Origin: JBBDWK01 sp040902885
Lineage (GTDB): Bacteria > Acidobacteriota > Terriglobia > Bryobacterales > Bryobacteraceae
Assembly: GCA_040902885.1 (NCBI GenBank)
Contig: JBBDWK010000057.1
Span: forward strand, 1 to 64,000
DNA: 64,000 nucleotides
Direction of reading: 5' to 3'
Shown: positions 46,599 through 55,454 of the stretch, one piece after another
Layout: each line of letters opens with the position of its first letter
Numbering within the stretch: the first letter of the stretch is position 1
Translations under genes and position numbers: made by a program
Notes under the pieces: model-generated
Told to the model about the DNA's origin: nothing
What the model saw: only the letters and a program-made list of their open reading frames with translations
The model's database searches: none

Positions 46599-48254
46599 TT
46601 ACGGCACCTTGTATATGTAAATGGAATAACCGGCGCGGGCGATGGGCTTCATCTTACGAAAGGCTTCGAAATACTGGCGGTATTCCGGCCGGAAGAAGTG
46701 GCCGGGCAGAAGATTGGCGCTGATGGCCCAGTACCCCGGGCGCGGCTTCAGCTTCAGACCTTCGGCGTGCTTTGGGGTCCACGGCGGCGCTACTTGTTCC
46801 GCCTGCTCGTCGGAAAAGAATCGCCATGGAATGTCGCTGCCGAAGTAGGAGAGATGCAGTTTTGCGATGCCCTTCCGGCGAACGTAGTCGGCGAGTTGCG
46901 GAAGGTCCTGGCCCCAGTCGATGTTGCTGTCGGCCAGATAGGGCAGCCCATTCTCCGGGCCCCCGGCCCAGCCATTGAAGTAAGAGATTCCGTGAGGGTA
47001 TACGGGGACGGACGCCAGCGTCATCCATGCCAGCAGGGCCGCAAGCGCCACGATGCGCCGTCCCTTCATCAGCCAAGCGGCTGCCTTGCCGGATAACAGG
47101 AGTCCGAAGGGAAGAGCGGGCAAGACCAGGCGCACGCCGAACTGAAGCGAGGAAAGAGACGCGAGGCCGATGTACAGAAGCGGAGGGACGAGCCACCAGA
47201 AGGCTTCCCGGTCGCGCTGGAGCAGGCACAAGGCAAGACCGCCCAGTAGAAGCATTTGAATGGCCTCCGGAATCTTCCAGGCCAGTGCGGCGGCGAAGTA
47301 GAGCCGGTGGCCGCGCTCATAAACGTCGCCCAACAGGTAGACTGGGGAGCCGTTCCGGTTGGATTGCACGATTGAGACCACTCCATTCCACACGGGTGTC
47401 GGGACCGGCAGCACGCGGAAGACCTGCGCGGCGAGAAGAAACGGAGCGGGGAGTCGGCCCGTTACCGCATGAACTTCGAGCTCCCGCGCGGGAATTCTCC
47501 GGGTCTGGAATTGCGAAGCCGCCAGCAAGCCCAGGTAAGGCCCCAGCGTGACCGCCGCGAGCGCCGCGGGCAGAGTCCGCCGCGAGTTCCGGAATGCCCA
47601 GAGCACGATCAACGGCGCCACCAGGGCCAGAAAGAGCATGGATAACTTGCCGAGCAGCGCCAGCAGCAACCCGGCGCCAAGCCATGCGGCGTTGGCCATG
47701 CGGGGGCTTTTTACCAGCCGCCACGCGCGATACCAGAAGAGCAGGTAGCCGAAAGTGGCCGCCAGATCGTTCTTGAGAAGAGCGCCGTGACCGAGCGCCG
47801 TAGGCTCGAGCGCGAACAGCGCGGTCACGATCAAAGCCACGGCAGGCGGGAAGAGCTGGCGGCTCCAGCGCCAGAGCAGCAGGGCGGTCAGCAGCGGAAA
47901 GACGAGCAATGGAAGGCGCGCCTGAAAAAAGATGCGCTGGGTGTGCGAGGGCTCTATACGCTCCATCATCCTCTGGGCGATGAACCACTCCCGCCGGGCT
48001 TCCCACAGTGCGGTCTCCTCGTATGGAATCGGCAATTCGAGTAAGGCGGGAACCCATCCAGCGGCGATCTTGATGAGCGGCGGCAGATCGCCGGGGAAGG
48101 CGCGCGCCTTGCCCTCCCAGTAGAGGCGCGCGGCAATGATGTGGGCCGGCTCGTCCACCGTTACCCCCAGGCTCCACGCCTGCCAGACCAGCGCCGCCAG
48201 CAGAGCGAGCAGGATCGCGGACAGGACGAGCTTTTCGCTTCTCGGAGAGATCAT
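46599..48254 (-). CDS. GT39-like membrane glycosyltransferase
   Basis: The 551-residue protein has about eleven membrane helices. The first large loop holds the acidic VDEPAHIIAA, as in dolichyl-/polyprenyl-phosphate mannosyltransferases and ArnT-like GT39/GT83 enzymes. A C-terminal soluble part contains NIDWGQDLPQLADYVRRKG, which recurs in bacterial members of this group. The acceptor is unknown. It ends six bases from the permease gene in the opposite direction. Confidence 0.82.
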   Translation of the reverse strand: MISPRSEKLVLSAILLALLAALVWQAWSLGVTVDEPAHIIAARLYWEGKARAFPGDLPPLIKIAAGWVPALLELPIPYEETALWEARREWFIAQRMMERIEPSHTQRIFFQARLPLLVFPLLTALLLWRWSRQLFPPAVALIVTALFALEPTALGHGALLKNDLAATFGYLLFWYRAWRLVKSPRMANAAWLGAGLLLALLGKLSMLFLALVAPLIVLWAFRNSRRTLPAALAAVTLGPYLGLLAASQFQTRRIPARELEVHAVTGRLPAPFLLAAQVFRVLPVPTPVWNGVVSIVQSNRNGSPVYLLGDVYERGHRLYFAAALAWKIPEAIQMLLLGGLALCLLQRDREAFWWLVPPLLYIGLASLSSLQFGVRLVLPALPFGLLLSGKAAAWLMKGRRIVALAALLAWMTLASVPVYPHGISYFNGWAGGPENGLPYLADSNIDWGQDLPQLADYVRRKGIAKLHLSYFGSDIPWRFFSDEQAEQVAPPWTPKHAEGLKLKPRPGYWAISANLLPGHFFRPEYRQYFEAFRKMKPIARAGYSIYIYKVP

Positions 48255-48297
48255 GGGCCGTTTCGAATCGTCTATCGTACTTCGAAACGGCGCGGGC

Positions 48298-50379
48298 TTA
48301 TGGTTCGTCCGGGCTGGGAACCGGCTCCACGTAGACGATCTCAGCGCTCCACATGGTGGGGAAGACCACGCGGACGCCTTCGCGCATGATCTGTCTGCCG
48401 GTCAGGACCAGCAGGCGCCGGTCCTCCTGAAACCTCACGGTATAGGTCTGGTCCGGCTTCAGGCCGCGCAGACGGAAGATGCGCTGGCGCGGGGCGGCTT
48501 CCGCGCGGAAGGCCATCACGACGGAGGTGTCGGTGGCCTCGTGGTAACTCTGCAGTGCATCGATGCCCGTCTCCGAGGGACGCCCGGTCAGATGAAATAC
48601 GCGCCCGGAGCGGATGCGGCCGCGGATGGACTTATAGATCTCGATTTCAGAGGCCGCCAGCTCGAGGTCTTCCTGACGGAACAACGGAAAACGCGTCATG
48701 AAGATCCACGGCCCGCCGAACATATAGCTGCGCGTAATGTAGCGGTCCAGCAGCTCCTCGCCCATGTAACGGTCGGAGTAGCGCGGAGGGAACGGATAGG
48801 TGACGCCGTAAACCGCCTGGCGCGTGGTCATGGGACCGGAGTCGTCGGCGGCAATGGAGGTGGCGTAGTTGCGCACCATGTTGTATGTCATCATATTGCC
48901 GCCGTCCTCGCAGTTCTCCCAGACCACGTGGGGCCGCTCGCGCCGCGCCGCTTCCACCACGGCGTTCAGCCCATCCACGGCGTTGGAGTAATTGCTGTCC
49001 CCCGGATCGTGCGTATGGGTACGCTTGGTGCAGTGCTTGACCATGTTTTCGCCGTCCTGGAGAATCCAGTCGACGCCGTAGTCGTCGATCATGCGAACAA
49101 TCTCGCTCGTGACCCATTCGCGCACCGGCTGATGGGAAAGGCAAAGCGACTCCGCCTCGAAGTATCCGTAGCTTTCCGACGATGTCCAGCCGGGATTTTG
49201 CCGCAGAACGGGCGATTGGGCGGAGGCTTCGGCGAAGGGTATGTGCAGGCCGAACTTCATGCCGAGGTCGTGAACGTAATCGGAGAGGGCGCGCAGACCG
49301 CTGGGCAGCTTTCTGGGATCGGGATGCCAATCCCCGATATGCCGCGCCCACCCCAGGTCGACGACGAAGACCTCGACGCCCAGACCGGCCGCGATTTCCG
49401 CGTTGTGGCGCAGCGTCCGCTCGTCGATGTTCTGCTGGTACTTCCAGGAGTCCCAAATCACATATGGAAAGTTTGCATCGTCGGCAGGCGCCGCGATGGC
49501 CGCTTCCGCGAAGCGTTGCGTCGCGTAGGAGGCATCGTCCCAGTCGCCTGCGAACAGGCCGATGAACGCCGGGGGAACCCGAAACTCCTCGTTGGGCGGA
49601 AGCGGGTGATTCAGTTCTTGAACGACGCCGGAGAGATCGACGGCGCCCTGTTCGCCGTTGTGCCGCACAGAGATGTCGGCGCGCCCGTCGAACTCCCAGC
49701 CGGCGAAGACGCCGCGATTCCCGCCATCCCGCAACACCAGCCAGGCGCAGTGCTGCCCGTGCGCCCCCGAGACCAGTTCCACGGGGGCGCCGTCCGGGCT
49801 CAGTGGGTCCGTCAGAGGCTCGAAGTTGCCGCGTCTGCCGCCATCCACCCACTGGTTCACGCGGAAAGTCTGGAAGCTTTGGCTGCGATCGTCGAAGCTC
49901 CAGGGCAGCATGTCCGCCAGCGTGACCTTTACCTCGCTTCCCTGCCGGTTTTGAAAACGCACGCTATAGCGCAACGCCGGCTGGTTCTGATACACCTCCA
50001 GCTCCAGCCGGATGCGGCCCAGGCCGGACGTATCGTCGAGTACGATCAACTGCCGGTACCCCCGGCGGTCGATCGAACGCGCGGCCTGGCCGACCAGCCG
50101 GAAGCTGGTTTCCGCATCGATCATCTGCGTGCCGACCTGGAGCCGGATGGGCGAGACGGGACGGTCCGCCGGTGCAACCCAGGCGTCTCCGGTTTGCGGA
50201 TTGGTGAGCGAGCGAAACTCGAAACGGCCCTCGGGTGTGAGCTGGAAAACGGCATGAATGGAGCGGTTGCCGATGTTCCAGATCCGCTGCTCTCTATCGA
50301 AGTTGATGCGGATCTGGGCGCTGGCACACGGAATGAGCCAGCTTGCCAGAAGAATGATCGGAAATTTGAAACGGAACAT
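48298..50379 (-). CDS. GH36-like alpha-glycosidase, exported
   Basis: The 693-residue protein has a signal peptide (1-22). A beta-sandwich N-terminal domain and a TIM barrel recall GH36/GH27 alpha-galactosidases: VFVVDLGWARHIGDWHPDPRKLPSGL, then GLHIPFAEASAQSP, DWILQDGEN and VWENCEDGGNMM. The family's usual nucleophile motif KWDxN is not present as such; DGVDWILQD is in its place, and the acid/base region reads ENCEDGG. It may be a distant branch with another specificity. The start at 50379 begins the signal peptide; the longer reading frame upstream is non-coding. Confidence 0.75.
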   Translation of the reverse strand: MFRFKFPIILLASWLIPCASAQIRINFDREQRIWNIGNRSIHAVFQLTPEGRFEFRSLTNPQTGDAWVAPADRPVSPIRLQVGTQMIDAETSFRLVGQAARSIDRRGYRQLIVLDDTSGLGRIRLELEVYQNQPALRYSVRFQNRQGSEVKVTLADMLPWSFDDRSQSFQTFRVNQWVDGGRRGNFEPLTDPLSPDGAPVELVSGAHGQHCAWLVLRDGGNRGVFAGWEFDGRADISVRHNGEQGAVDLSGVVQELNHPLPPNEEFRVPPAFIGLFAGDWDDASYATQRFAEAAIAAPADDANFPYVIWDSWKYQQNIDERTLRHNAEIAAGLGVEVFVVDLGWARHIGDWHPDPRKLPSGLRALSDYVHDLGMKFGLHIPFAEASAQSPVLRQNPGWTSSESYGYFEAESLCLSHQPVREWVTSEIVRMIDDYGVDWILQDGENMVKHCTKRTHTHDPGDSNYSNAVDGLNAVVEAARRERPHVVWENCEDGGNMMTYNMVRNYATSIAADDSGPMTTRQAVYGVTYPFPPRYSDRYMGEELLDRYITRSYMFGGPWIFMTRFPLFRQEDLELAASEIEIYKSIRGRIRSGRVFHLTGRPSETGIDALQSYHEATDTSVVMAFRAEAAPRQRIFRLRGLKPDQTYTVRFQEDRRLLVLTGRQIMREGVRVVFPTMWSAEIVYVEPVPSPDEP

Positions 50380-50456
50380 CGCCGGCCCTGAGCAAAAACC
50401 TTCCAATGCTGAATTCAAACCCCGGCGAGGAGGAGAAGTTGCTCTTATTGAAGACG

Positions 50457-50885
50457 TCACGGCTCCGTTTCGCCGTTCTCCAGTCTCTCCAGGACCAGCG
50501 TCATCTCGCGGTGCGCCAGCACCACTCCGGGATCGCGCTGCATGGCCTCGAAGTAGCGCTTGCGGAATCCGGTTCCTTCCTCGGCGGGCGCGACGAGATC
50601 GCGCGCCTGCTCTACCAGGCGGTCGGCGTCGATCACCTCCGCCGGCTCTTCGGCTTCCATCAACTCGTCGATGAGCACGACCAGTTCGGAGAGTTCGTGC
50701 AGCCACGCGAAGAAGGGATCGTGCAGCACAAGCTGCAGCATCTGGCCGGTTGTGGCGATGCGCGCGATGTCACGTTCGTAAGAGTCGCGCTCGGAGTCGA
50801 GCAGCGTCTTGTGCAGGCGCAGGAGACCGTTGCGGAGGTCTCTCAATCGCTGGCTATTGGGGCCTGAGGAGCGGCTCGGCGGCAT
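50457..50885 (-). CDS. Conserved hypothetical protein, all-helical
   Basis: The 142-residue protein is predicted to be fully helical and cytoplasmic, with heptad-like charged stretches (LRDLRNGLLRLHKTLLDSE, LHELSELVVLIDELMEAEEPAEV). I recall similar proteins in Acidobacteria and Proteobacteria without known function. No catalytic motif is seen. It lies between the GH36-like gene and a beta-propeller gene on the same strand. Confidence 0.7.
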   Translation of the reverse strand: MPPSRSSGPNSQRLRDLRNGLLRLHKTLLDSERDSYERDIARIATTGQMLQLVLHDPFFAWLHELSELVVLIDELMEAEEPAEVIDADRLVEQARDLVAPAEEGTGFRKRYFEAMQRDPGVVLAHREMTLVLERLENGETEP

Positions 50886-50935
50886 GATTTCATGGTAACG
50901 CGGGGTAAGCAGGCTGCCGAAAAGGCGGCGAGGGC

Positions 50936-52132
50936 TTAGAGCTTAGCCAAGCGCGACGTGCTGGCCGCGGGCTTTTGCGCCGCGGCCGCGGCGACGTGCA
51001 GTTCTGTCCACTGTCCCGCCGAGACGTTGAAGTAGACCCTGCGACTGTCGGCGCTGAACGACGGATGCGGATGAGAGACGCGCCATGAGGCCGCGCCGTG
51101 CGCGTTGCCGAAACGATGCAGGATGCGGTACTCCTTCCCGTCGAGATCTCCCACTACGACGCCCCACTCGCCCTTTTTGCCGCCAAACGGTTCCAGTTGG
51201 GTGTCTGTCGCGAACAGGCGGCCGTCCGGACTGATGCAAGGGTGCGAGCCAGGGAACTTCGGAAGGCCGGCGATCGCGCGCTCGGCGCCAGTATCGGAAT
51301 CGATCAGTACGTTCGGCACGTTGATGAGCGTCTTCGAGTTCGGGTGCCAGGCGGGATGTCCCCATTTGGCGCGACAGAACAAGAAGCGCGAGTCTTCCAG
51401 GTCATAGCCAATCAGCATTTCACGGTCACTCGCGGATTTGCTGCGAAAATCGCCGCCGGCCGGCGTTGCCAGTTTGAAAATCACGCGTTTCCCATTCGGG
51501 CTGAGGATGGGGAAAAAGATAGAGATCGGCCGGTCGCCGAACCGCTGCTGAATCGGCTCCGCATACTTTGCCCGCACAGCGTCCGCCGTCAGTACCTTGC
51601 GAATCGCGCCGGTCTCCACATTGAGCAGTTCCAGATCACGATTTTCGCCAGGGGCCCAGTGGGGACCATAAATGGGAACGATGTCTCCGCCGGGCTGGCC
51701 CCACGACAACATCCGCCCGCTGGTCAGCACTCGTTCTTTCGCCGTCGCCACATCGACCGAGACGATCACCCATCGGCCGCCGCGCAGGTCGTGGAAGACG
51801 ACGCGCCTGCCACCGGAAATCCACTGCTGGCATGCCGCGCGGTGTGCGTCCTCCGTGGTGACGTTTCGCGCCAGCACTCGCTCCTGCCCTGTGGCCCGCT
51901 CGCGAATGCGCACTTCGCCGTTGTGGCCGTCGAGCGTGGTGGAAGCGTACAAGAGAATCCACCGGCCATCGGGACTTTCCGGCGACGTGTTGAAGTAGGA
52001 GTGGATGCTGTGGTGTTGGGCTTCAGGTGCGATTGCGGACACTTTCACGCCCTCGGTCCAATTGGAAGGCGAATCGCCGGCGGCGAGCGCCACGGGCAAG
52101 AAGCACCAGGCAAGTAGTGGCAATCGATTCAT
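50936..52132 (-). CDS. Exported PD40-type beta-propeller protein
   Basis: The 398-residue protein has a signal peptide and several PD40/WD40-like blades with the pattern SPDGRxIxF, for example ESPDGRWILLY, SPNGKRVIF, CISPDGRLFA and SADSRRVYF. Such proteins resemble oligogalacturonate-lyase-like propellers and TolB-like proteins; none of the catalytic His residues can be confirmed. It follows the sulfatase gene. The ATG at 52132 begins the best signal peptide, while ATG 52165 would overlap the sulfatase TGA in ATGA. Confidence 0.75.
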   Translation of the reverse strand: MNRLPLLAWCFLPVALAAGDSPSNWTEGVKVSAIAPEAQHHSIHSYFNTSPESPDGRWILLYASTTLDGHNGEVRIRERATGQERVLARNVTTEDAHRAACQQWISGGRRVVFHDLRGGRWVIVSVDVATAKERVLTSGRMLSWGQPGGDIVPIYGPHWAPGENRDLELLNVETGAIRKVLTADAVRAKYAEPIQQRFGDRPISIFFPILSPNGKRVIFKLATPAGGDFRSKSASDREMLIGYDLEDSRFLFCRAKWGHPAWHPNSKTLINVPNVLIDSDTGAERAIAGLPKFPGSHPCISPDGRLFATDTQLEPFGGKKGEWGVVVGDLDGKEYRILHRFGNAHGAASWRVSHPHPSFSADSRRVYFNVSAGQWTELHVAAAAAQKPAASTSRLAKL

Positions 52133-52161
52133 TTGCGGTTCCATCTTTCTAAAAGAGCACG

Positions 52162-54021
52162 TCATCCCCGGGACCCCAGATCCGCCACAATCTTCTCGAT
52201 CAAGCGTGCGACGTAAGTGCGTGTTCTCTCATGCGAAGCGGGATCGTGCTTGGGCAACGCTGCGATTCCATCTTTCACACGCATGGCCTTCGCATCAAGA
52301 GCGTCCAGTGCGTTCAGCGCCAGCATGGAAACGTAGAGGCCGTTCTTATCGGCCGCCGCCAATTCCATCAAGACCGGCAAAGCTCTATCCAGATCCTGCC
52401 GGTCGCCGTAACGCCCTAGCGCTTCGGCCGCAACGACGCGGACGCTGGGCGCGGCATCGGAAAGAGCCTTCTGAAGCGCGGGTCTGCTTGCGGTCACACT
52501 CTCCGCGCCGCGCATGAGGATGCCCATCGCGCCCCAATAGCGTACGGCGCTGTCTCCATCCTGGAGCAGCTTCGCAAGGTCCGCCTCCTTAAGAGAGGAA
52601 GCGAGTTCCGCCGCGGTCATCACCCTCTCCATCGGATAGCGCCGCTCGTCGTGCCCCATTTCGTATGGTGTGGATTCTTTGGACCGGCCATGAATTTCGG
52701 CCTCCGGAAGGAAACCCACATCGCGAATCCTCGCGGCAAGGTCCTGCTGCGCTTCGCGCATGCTATTCAGAACAGCCCTGTGCGGAGCGGAGCTTGCCAG
52801 GTTGTTGACCTCGTCCGGGTCTTTCTCCAGATCGTAGAGTTCTTCAACCGGTTTGGTCTCCCAGAAATGGGTCTGGGGCGGTTTCAGTTTGCCCTGGTCG
52901 TAGAGGTTCTTCCAGACCTGGGTGGTGGGCGTCTCGAACATGTAAGAGATGTGCTGGCCATATATCTTGTGCGGCATGTAATTGCGAATGTAGACGTAGC
53001 GCTTGTCGCGCACGGAGCGCACCATGTCGTAGCGCTCGTCCATGCGGCCGCGGAAGCCGTAGGCATACGGCTGCTCGGGGGCCTGATGCTCGCCCAGGAA
53101 GGCATGTCCCTGCATGTGAGCGGGCGCCCTGATGCCGGCGAGACTAAGCACGGTCGGAGCCAGATCGACGAAGCCCGCTAGGCGATCCGTCTTACCGCCG
53201 GGCCGGTAGTCTTTCGGCGCGAGGTGCTTGAACTTCTCGGGAATATGGACGAGCAGCGGCACCTGCAACCCGGAGTTATACGGCCAGCGCTTGTTGCGCG
53301 GCATGCCCGAGCCATGATCGCCGTAGTAGAAGATGACCGTGTCGTCCAGCAGTCCATCCCCGCGGAGCTGGCCCAGGACGTTCCCCGCCTGGCGATCCAT
53401 CGTCGTCAGATTGTCGTAGTACTGAGCCCAGTCGTGGCGAACTTCCGGCGTGTCGGGATGGTAGGCCGGAACGCGCACCCTGGAAGGATCGTGAACCAGC
53501 GTGTGCGGGCGTCTGCGAATCTGGCTCTCATGGCTGATGGTGAGGTTGAAGACGGCGAAGAACGGCTGGCCGGGCTTGCGGTTTCGCCAGTGCGCTTTCT
53601 GGCTGGACTCGTCCCAGACCTTTCCGGTGTGCTCGAGATTGTAGTCCTCTTTGGAATTGTTGGTCGCGTAGTATCCGGCTTTGCGCAGATAGCACGGATA
53701 CATCTTCATCCCGGCCGGAAGGCGGGTCATGCTGCGCATATGCTCCGCGCCGGTGCAGGGAGGGTACATTCCGGAGATGATGGTCGTCCGAGCCGGCGCG
53801 CAAACGGGCGCATTGGACCAGGCGTTGCGATAGAGCAAGGAGCGTTCAGCCAGCCGGTCCAGGTTCGGCGTATCGGCGTAGGCATCGCCGTAACACCCCA
53901 GATGAGGTCCGCTATCCTCGCTAGTGATCCAGAGAATGTTCGGGCGGGCCCGATCCTGGCCCTGAGCGAGCAGGGTCGTGCCGAGCGTGGCGGCGAAATC
54001 CCGCCGGGTCAAATGCGGCAT
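52162..54021 (-). CDS. Sulfatase, Tat-exported
   Basis: The 619-residue protein starts with a twin-arginine signal (LTRRDFAATLGTTLLAQG). The type I sulfatase motif CAPAR, with Cys as the formylglycine precursor, lies about 55 residues from the mature start (VCAPARTTIISG). Metal-binding segments are SEDSGPHLGCYG and YYGDHGSG. The C-terminal 120 residues look like HEAT repeats. It cleaves sulfate esters, probably of a sugar or polysaccharide. Formylglycine requires a maturase, which is not in the window. ATG 54021 is chosen for the AGGAG about ten bases upstream. boxB ends just before it. Confidence 0.9.
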   Translation of the reverse strand: MPHLTRRDFAATLGTTLLAQGQDRARPNILWITSEDSGPHLGCYGDAYADTPNLDRLAERSLLYRNAWSNAPVCAPARTTIISGMYPPCTGAEHMRSMTRLPAGMKMYPCYLRKAGYYATNNSKEDYNLEHTGKVWDESSQKAHWRNRKPGQPFFAVFNLTISHESQIRRRPHTLVHDPSRVRVPAYHPDTPEVRHDWAQYYDNLTTMDRQAGNVLGQLRGDGLLDDTVIFYYGDHGSGMPRNKRWPYNSGLQVPLLVHIPEKFKHLAPKDYRPGGKTDRLAGFVDLAPTVLSLAGIRAPAHMQGHAFLGEHQAPEQPYAYGFRGRMDERYDMVRSVRDKRYVYIRNYMPHKIYGQHISYMFETPTTQVWKNLYDQGKLKPPQTHFWETKPVEELYDLEKDPDEVNNLASSAPHRAVLNSMREAQQDLAARIRDVGFLPEAEIHGRSKESTPYEMGHDERRYPMERVMTAAELASSLKEADLAKLLQDGDSAVRYWGAMGILMRGAESVTASRPALQKALSDAAPSVRVVAAEALGRYGDRQDLDRALPVLMELAAADKNGLYVSMLALNALDALDAKAMRVKDGIAALPKHDPASHERTRTYVARLIEKIVADLGSRG

Positions 54022-54044
54022 GACCCACATTCTCCTATAAATCT

Positions 54045-55454
54045 TCACGGCTCGCGCCGCACATACTCAAACTCGAACGGGAGTCCTCTTACGCCGTGCG
54101 CTGGCCGTGCCATCCAGTTGGCAATCTTCCCCGGTTCCAGCACTGGGACCATCAGATTGCGGACGTAATCGTAGTCCGCGGCGCGGGGCAGAAACTCGTC
54201 CCGCCGCCGCTCCCACTGCTCGGAAGTCAGAAGACGCCCGTCCAGGTCGAACGGCCTATCCGCGTAAGCTCCAATGTGCCGGTGGAAACGCCGGTCGGGC
54301 AGCCGCAACTGAAACGGAATGCCGAAACCGCGAATGGCGCGGTTCCAACGCTCCAGGCAGCGTTCGCAGTCCGCGATGTAGGCGTCGCGCAGCACCTCGT
54401 TCATGGCATTGCGCAGCGGAATCTCGTGCTGCTCCCAGCCTTCAGTCCCTTCCTGCCAGATGCGGTACACGCCTTCGAGCGCGAGATGGTCCTCATAAGT
54501 TTCCTCGCGGTCGCGCCCTTTCAGTCCGGAGGCAAAGAAGTTCGCGGCGTTGCTCGATATCTCCCCGCCGAACAGATCCAGGCTCAGGCTGAACCACAGG
54601 TTGATGTAGCGCTGAATCGTCTCCAGATCGATCGCGCCGAGCTTGCGCACGTCGTCCGTGCCGGTCTCGGTCATCAGCTCGCAGGCGCGTTTCACGATGC
54701 GTCCCACGCCGGACTCGCCTACGAACATATGGTGCGCCTCCTCGGTCAGCATGAAGCGCGTCGCCCGGGAAAGCGGATCGAAGCCGCTCTGCGAGAGCGC
54801 GAGCAACTGATACTTGCCGTCGCGGTCCGTGAAGGTGGTGAACATGTAGAAGGCTAGCCAGTCGTCGATCGGCTCGTTGAATGCGCCCAGAATGCGGGGC
54901 TTGTCCGCGCTGCCGCTGCGGCGCTCCAGCAGCTCCTCGGTCTCCTCGCGGCCGTCGCGTCCGAAATAGGAGTGCAGCAGGTGAACCATGGCCCATAAGT
55001 GGCGGCCCTCTTCCACGTTCACCTGGAACAGATTGCGAAGATCGTACAGGCTGGGGCCGGTCTGCCCGAGCCGCCGCTGCTGCTCCACGCTCGCCGGCTC
55101 GGTGTCGCCCTGAGTCACGATGATGCGGCGCAGCATGTTGCGGTACTCGCCCGGGGCCTCTGCCCATACCGGCTGGCCGTAGTGGTCGCCGAAGCCGATG
55201 CGGCGGTCTTTCTCCGGAGGCGCGAGGAAGATGCCCCACCGGTACTCCGGCATCTTCACGTAATCGAAGTGCGCCCAGCCCCCCGGCTCCACCGAGATCG
55301 CGGTGCGCAGATAGACGTCGCGGGCCTGAAATCCATCGGGGCCCATCTCTCGCCACCACCTCATGTAGTTGGGCTGCCAGTGCTCCAGCGCGCGCATCAG
55401 CCGCTTATCGCTTGCCAGATCCACATTGTTCGGAATGGTGTCGTGGAGAGACAT
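54045..55454 (-). CDS. boxB: Benzoyl-CoA 2,3-epoxidase oxygenase subunit
   Basis: The 469-residue protein is BoxB, the di-iron epoxidase of the aerobic benzoyl-CoA (box) pathway, which converts benzoyl-CoA to 2,3-epoxybenzoyl-CoA. Di-iron ligands are in VEEGRHLW (148-152) and TEEAHHMFVGE (237-246). The length is that of the family. The ATG at 55454 overlaps the TGA of boxC by one base (TGATG) and is preceded by AGAGGA. The reductase boxA and benzoate-CoA ligase are not in the window. Confidence 0.92.
   Translation of the reverse strand: MSLHDTIPNNVDLASDKRLMRALEHWQPNYMRWWREMGPDGFQARDVYLRTAISVEPGGWAHFDYVKMPEYRWGIFLAPPEKDRRIGFGDHYGQPVWAEAPGEYRNMLRRIIVTQGDTEPASVEQQRRLGQTGPSLYDLRNLFQVNVEEGRHLWAMVHLLHSYFGRDGREETEELLERRSGSADKPRILGAFNEPIDDWLAFYMFTTFTDRDGKYQLLALSQSGFDPLSRATRFMLTEEAHHMFVGESGVGRIVKRACELMTETGTDDVRKLGAIDLETIQRYINLWFSLSLDLFGGEISSNAANFFASGLKGRDREETYEDHLALEGVYRIWQEGTEGWEQHEIPLRNAMNEVLRDAYIADCERCLERWNRAIRGFGIPFQLRLPDRRFHRHIGAYADRPFDLDGRLLTSEQWERRRDEFLPRAADYDYVRNLMVPVLEPGKIANWMARPAHGVRGLPFEFEYVRREP

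Noticed and set aside
48136..50391. A 751-codon plus-strand open frame over the glycosidase gene
   Set aside because: It is the antisense of a well-conserved minus-strand gene. Its translation is Arg/His/Gly-rich without a recognisable domain, as is common in high-G+C DNA.
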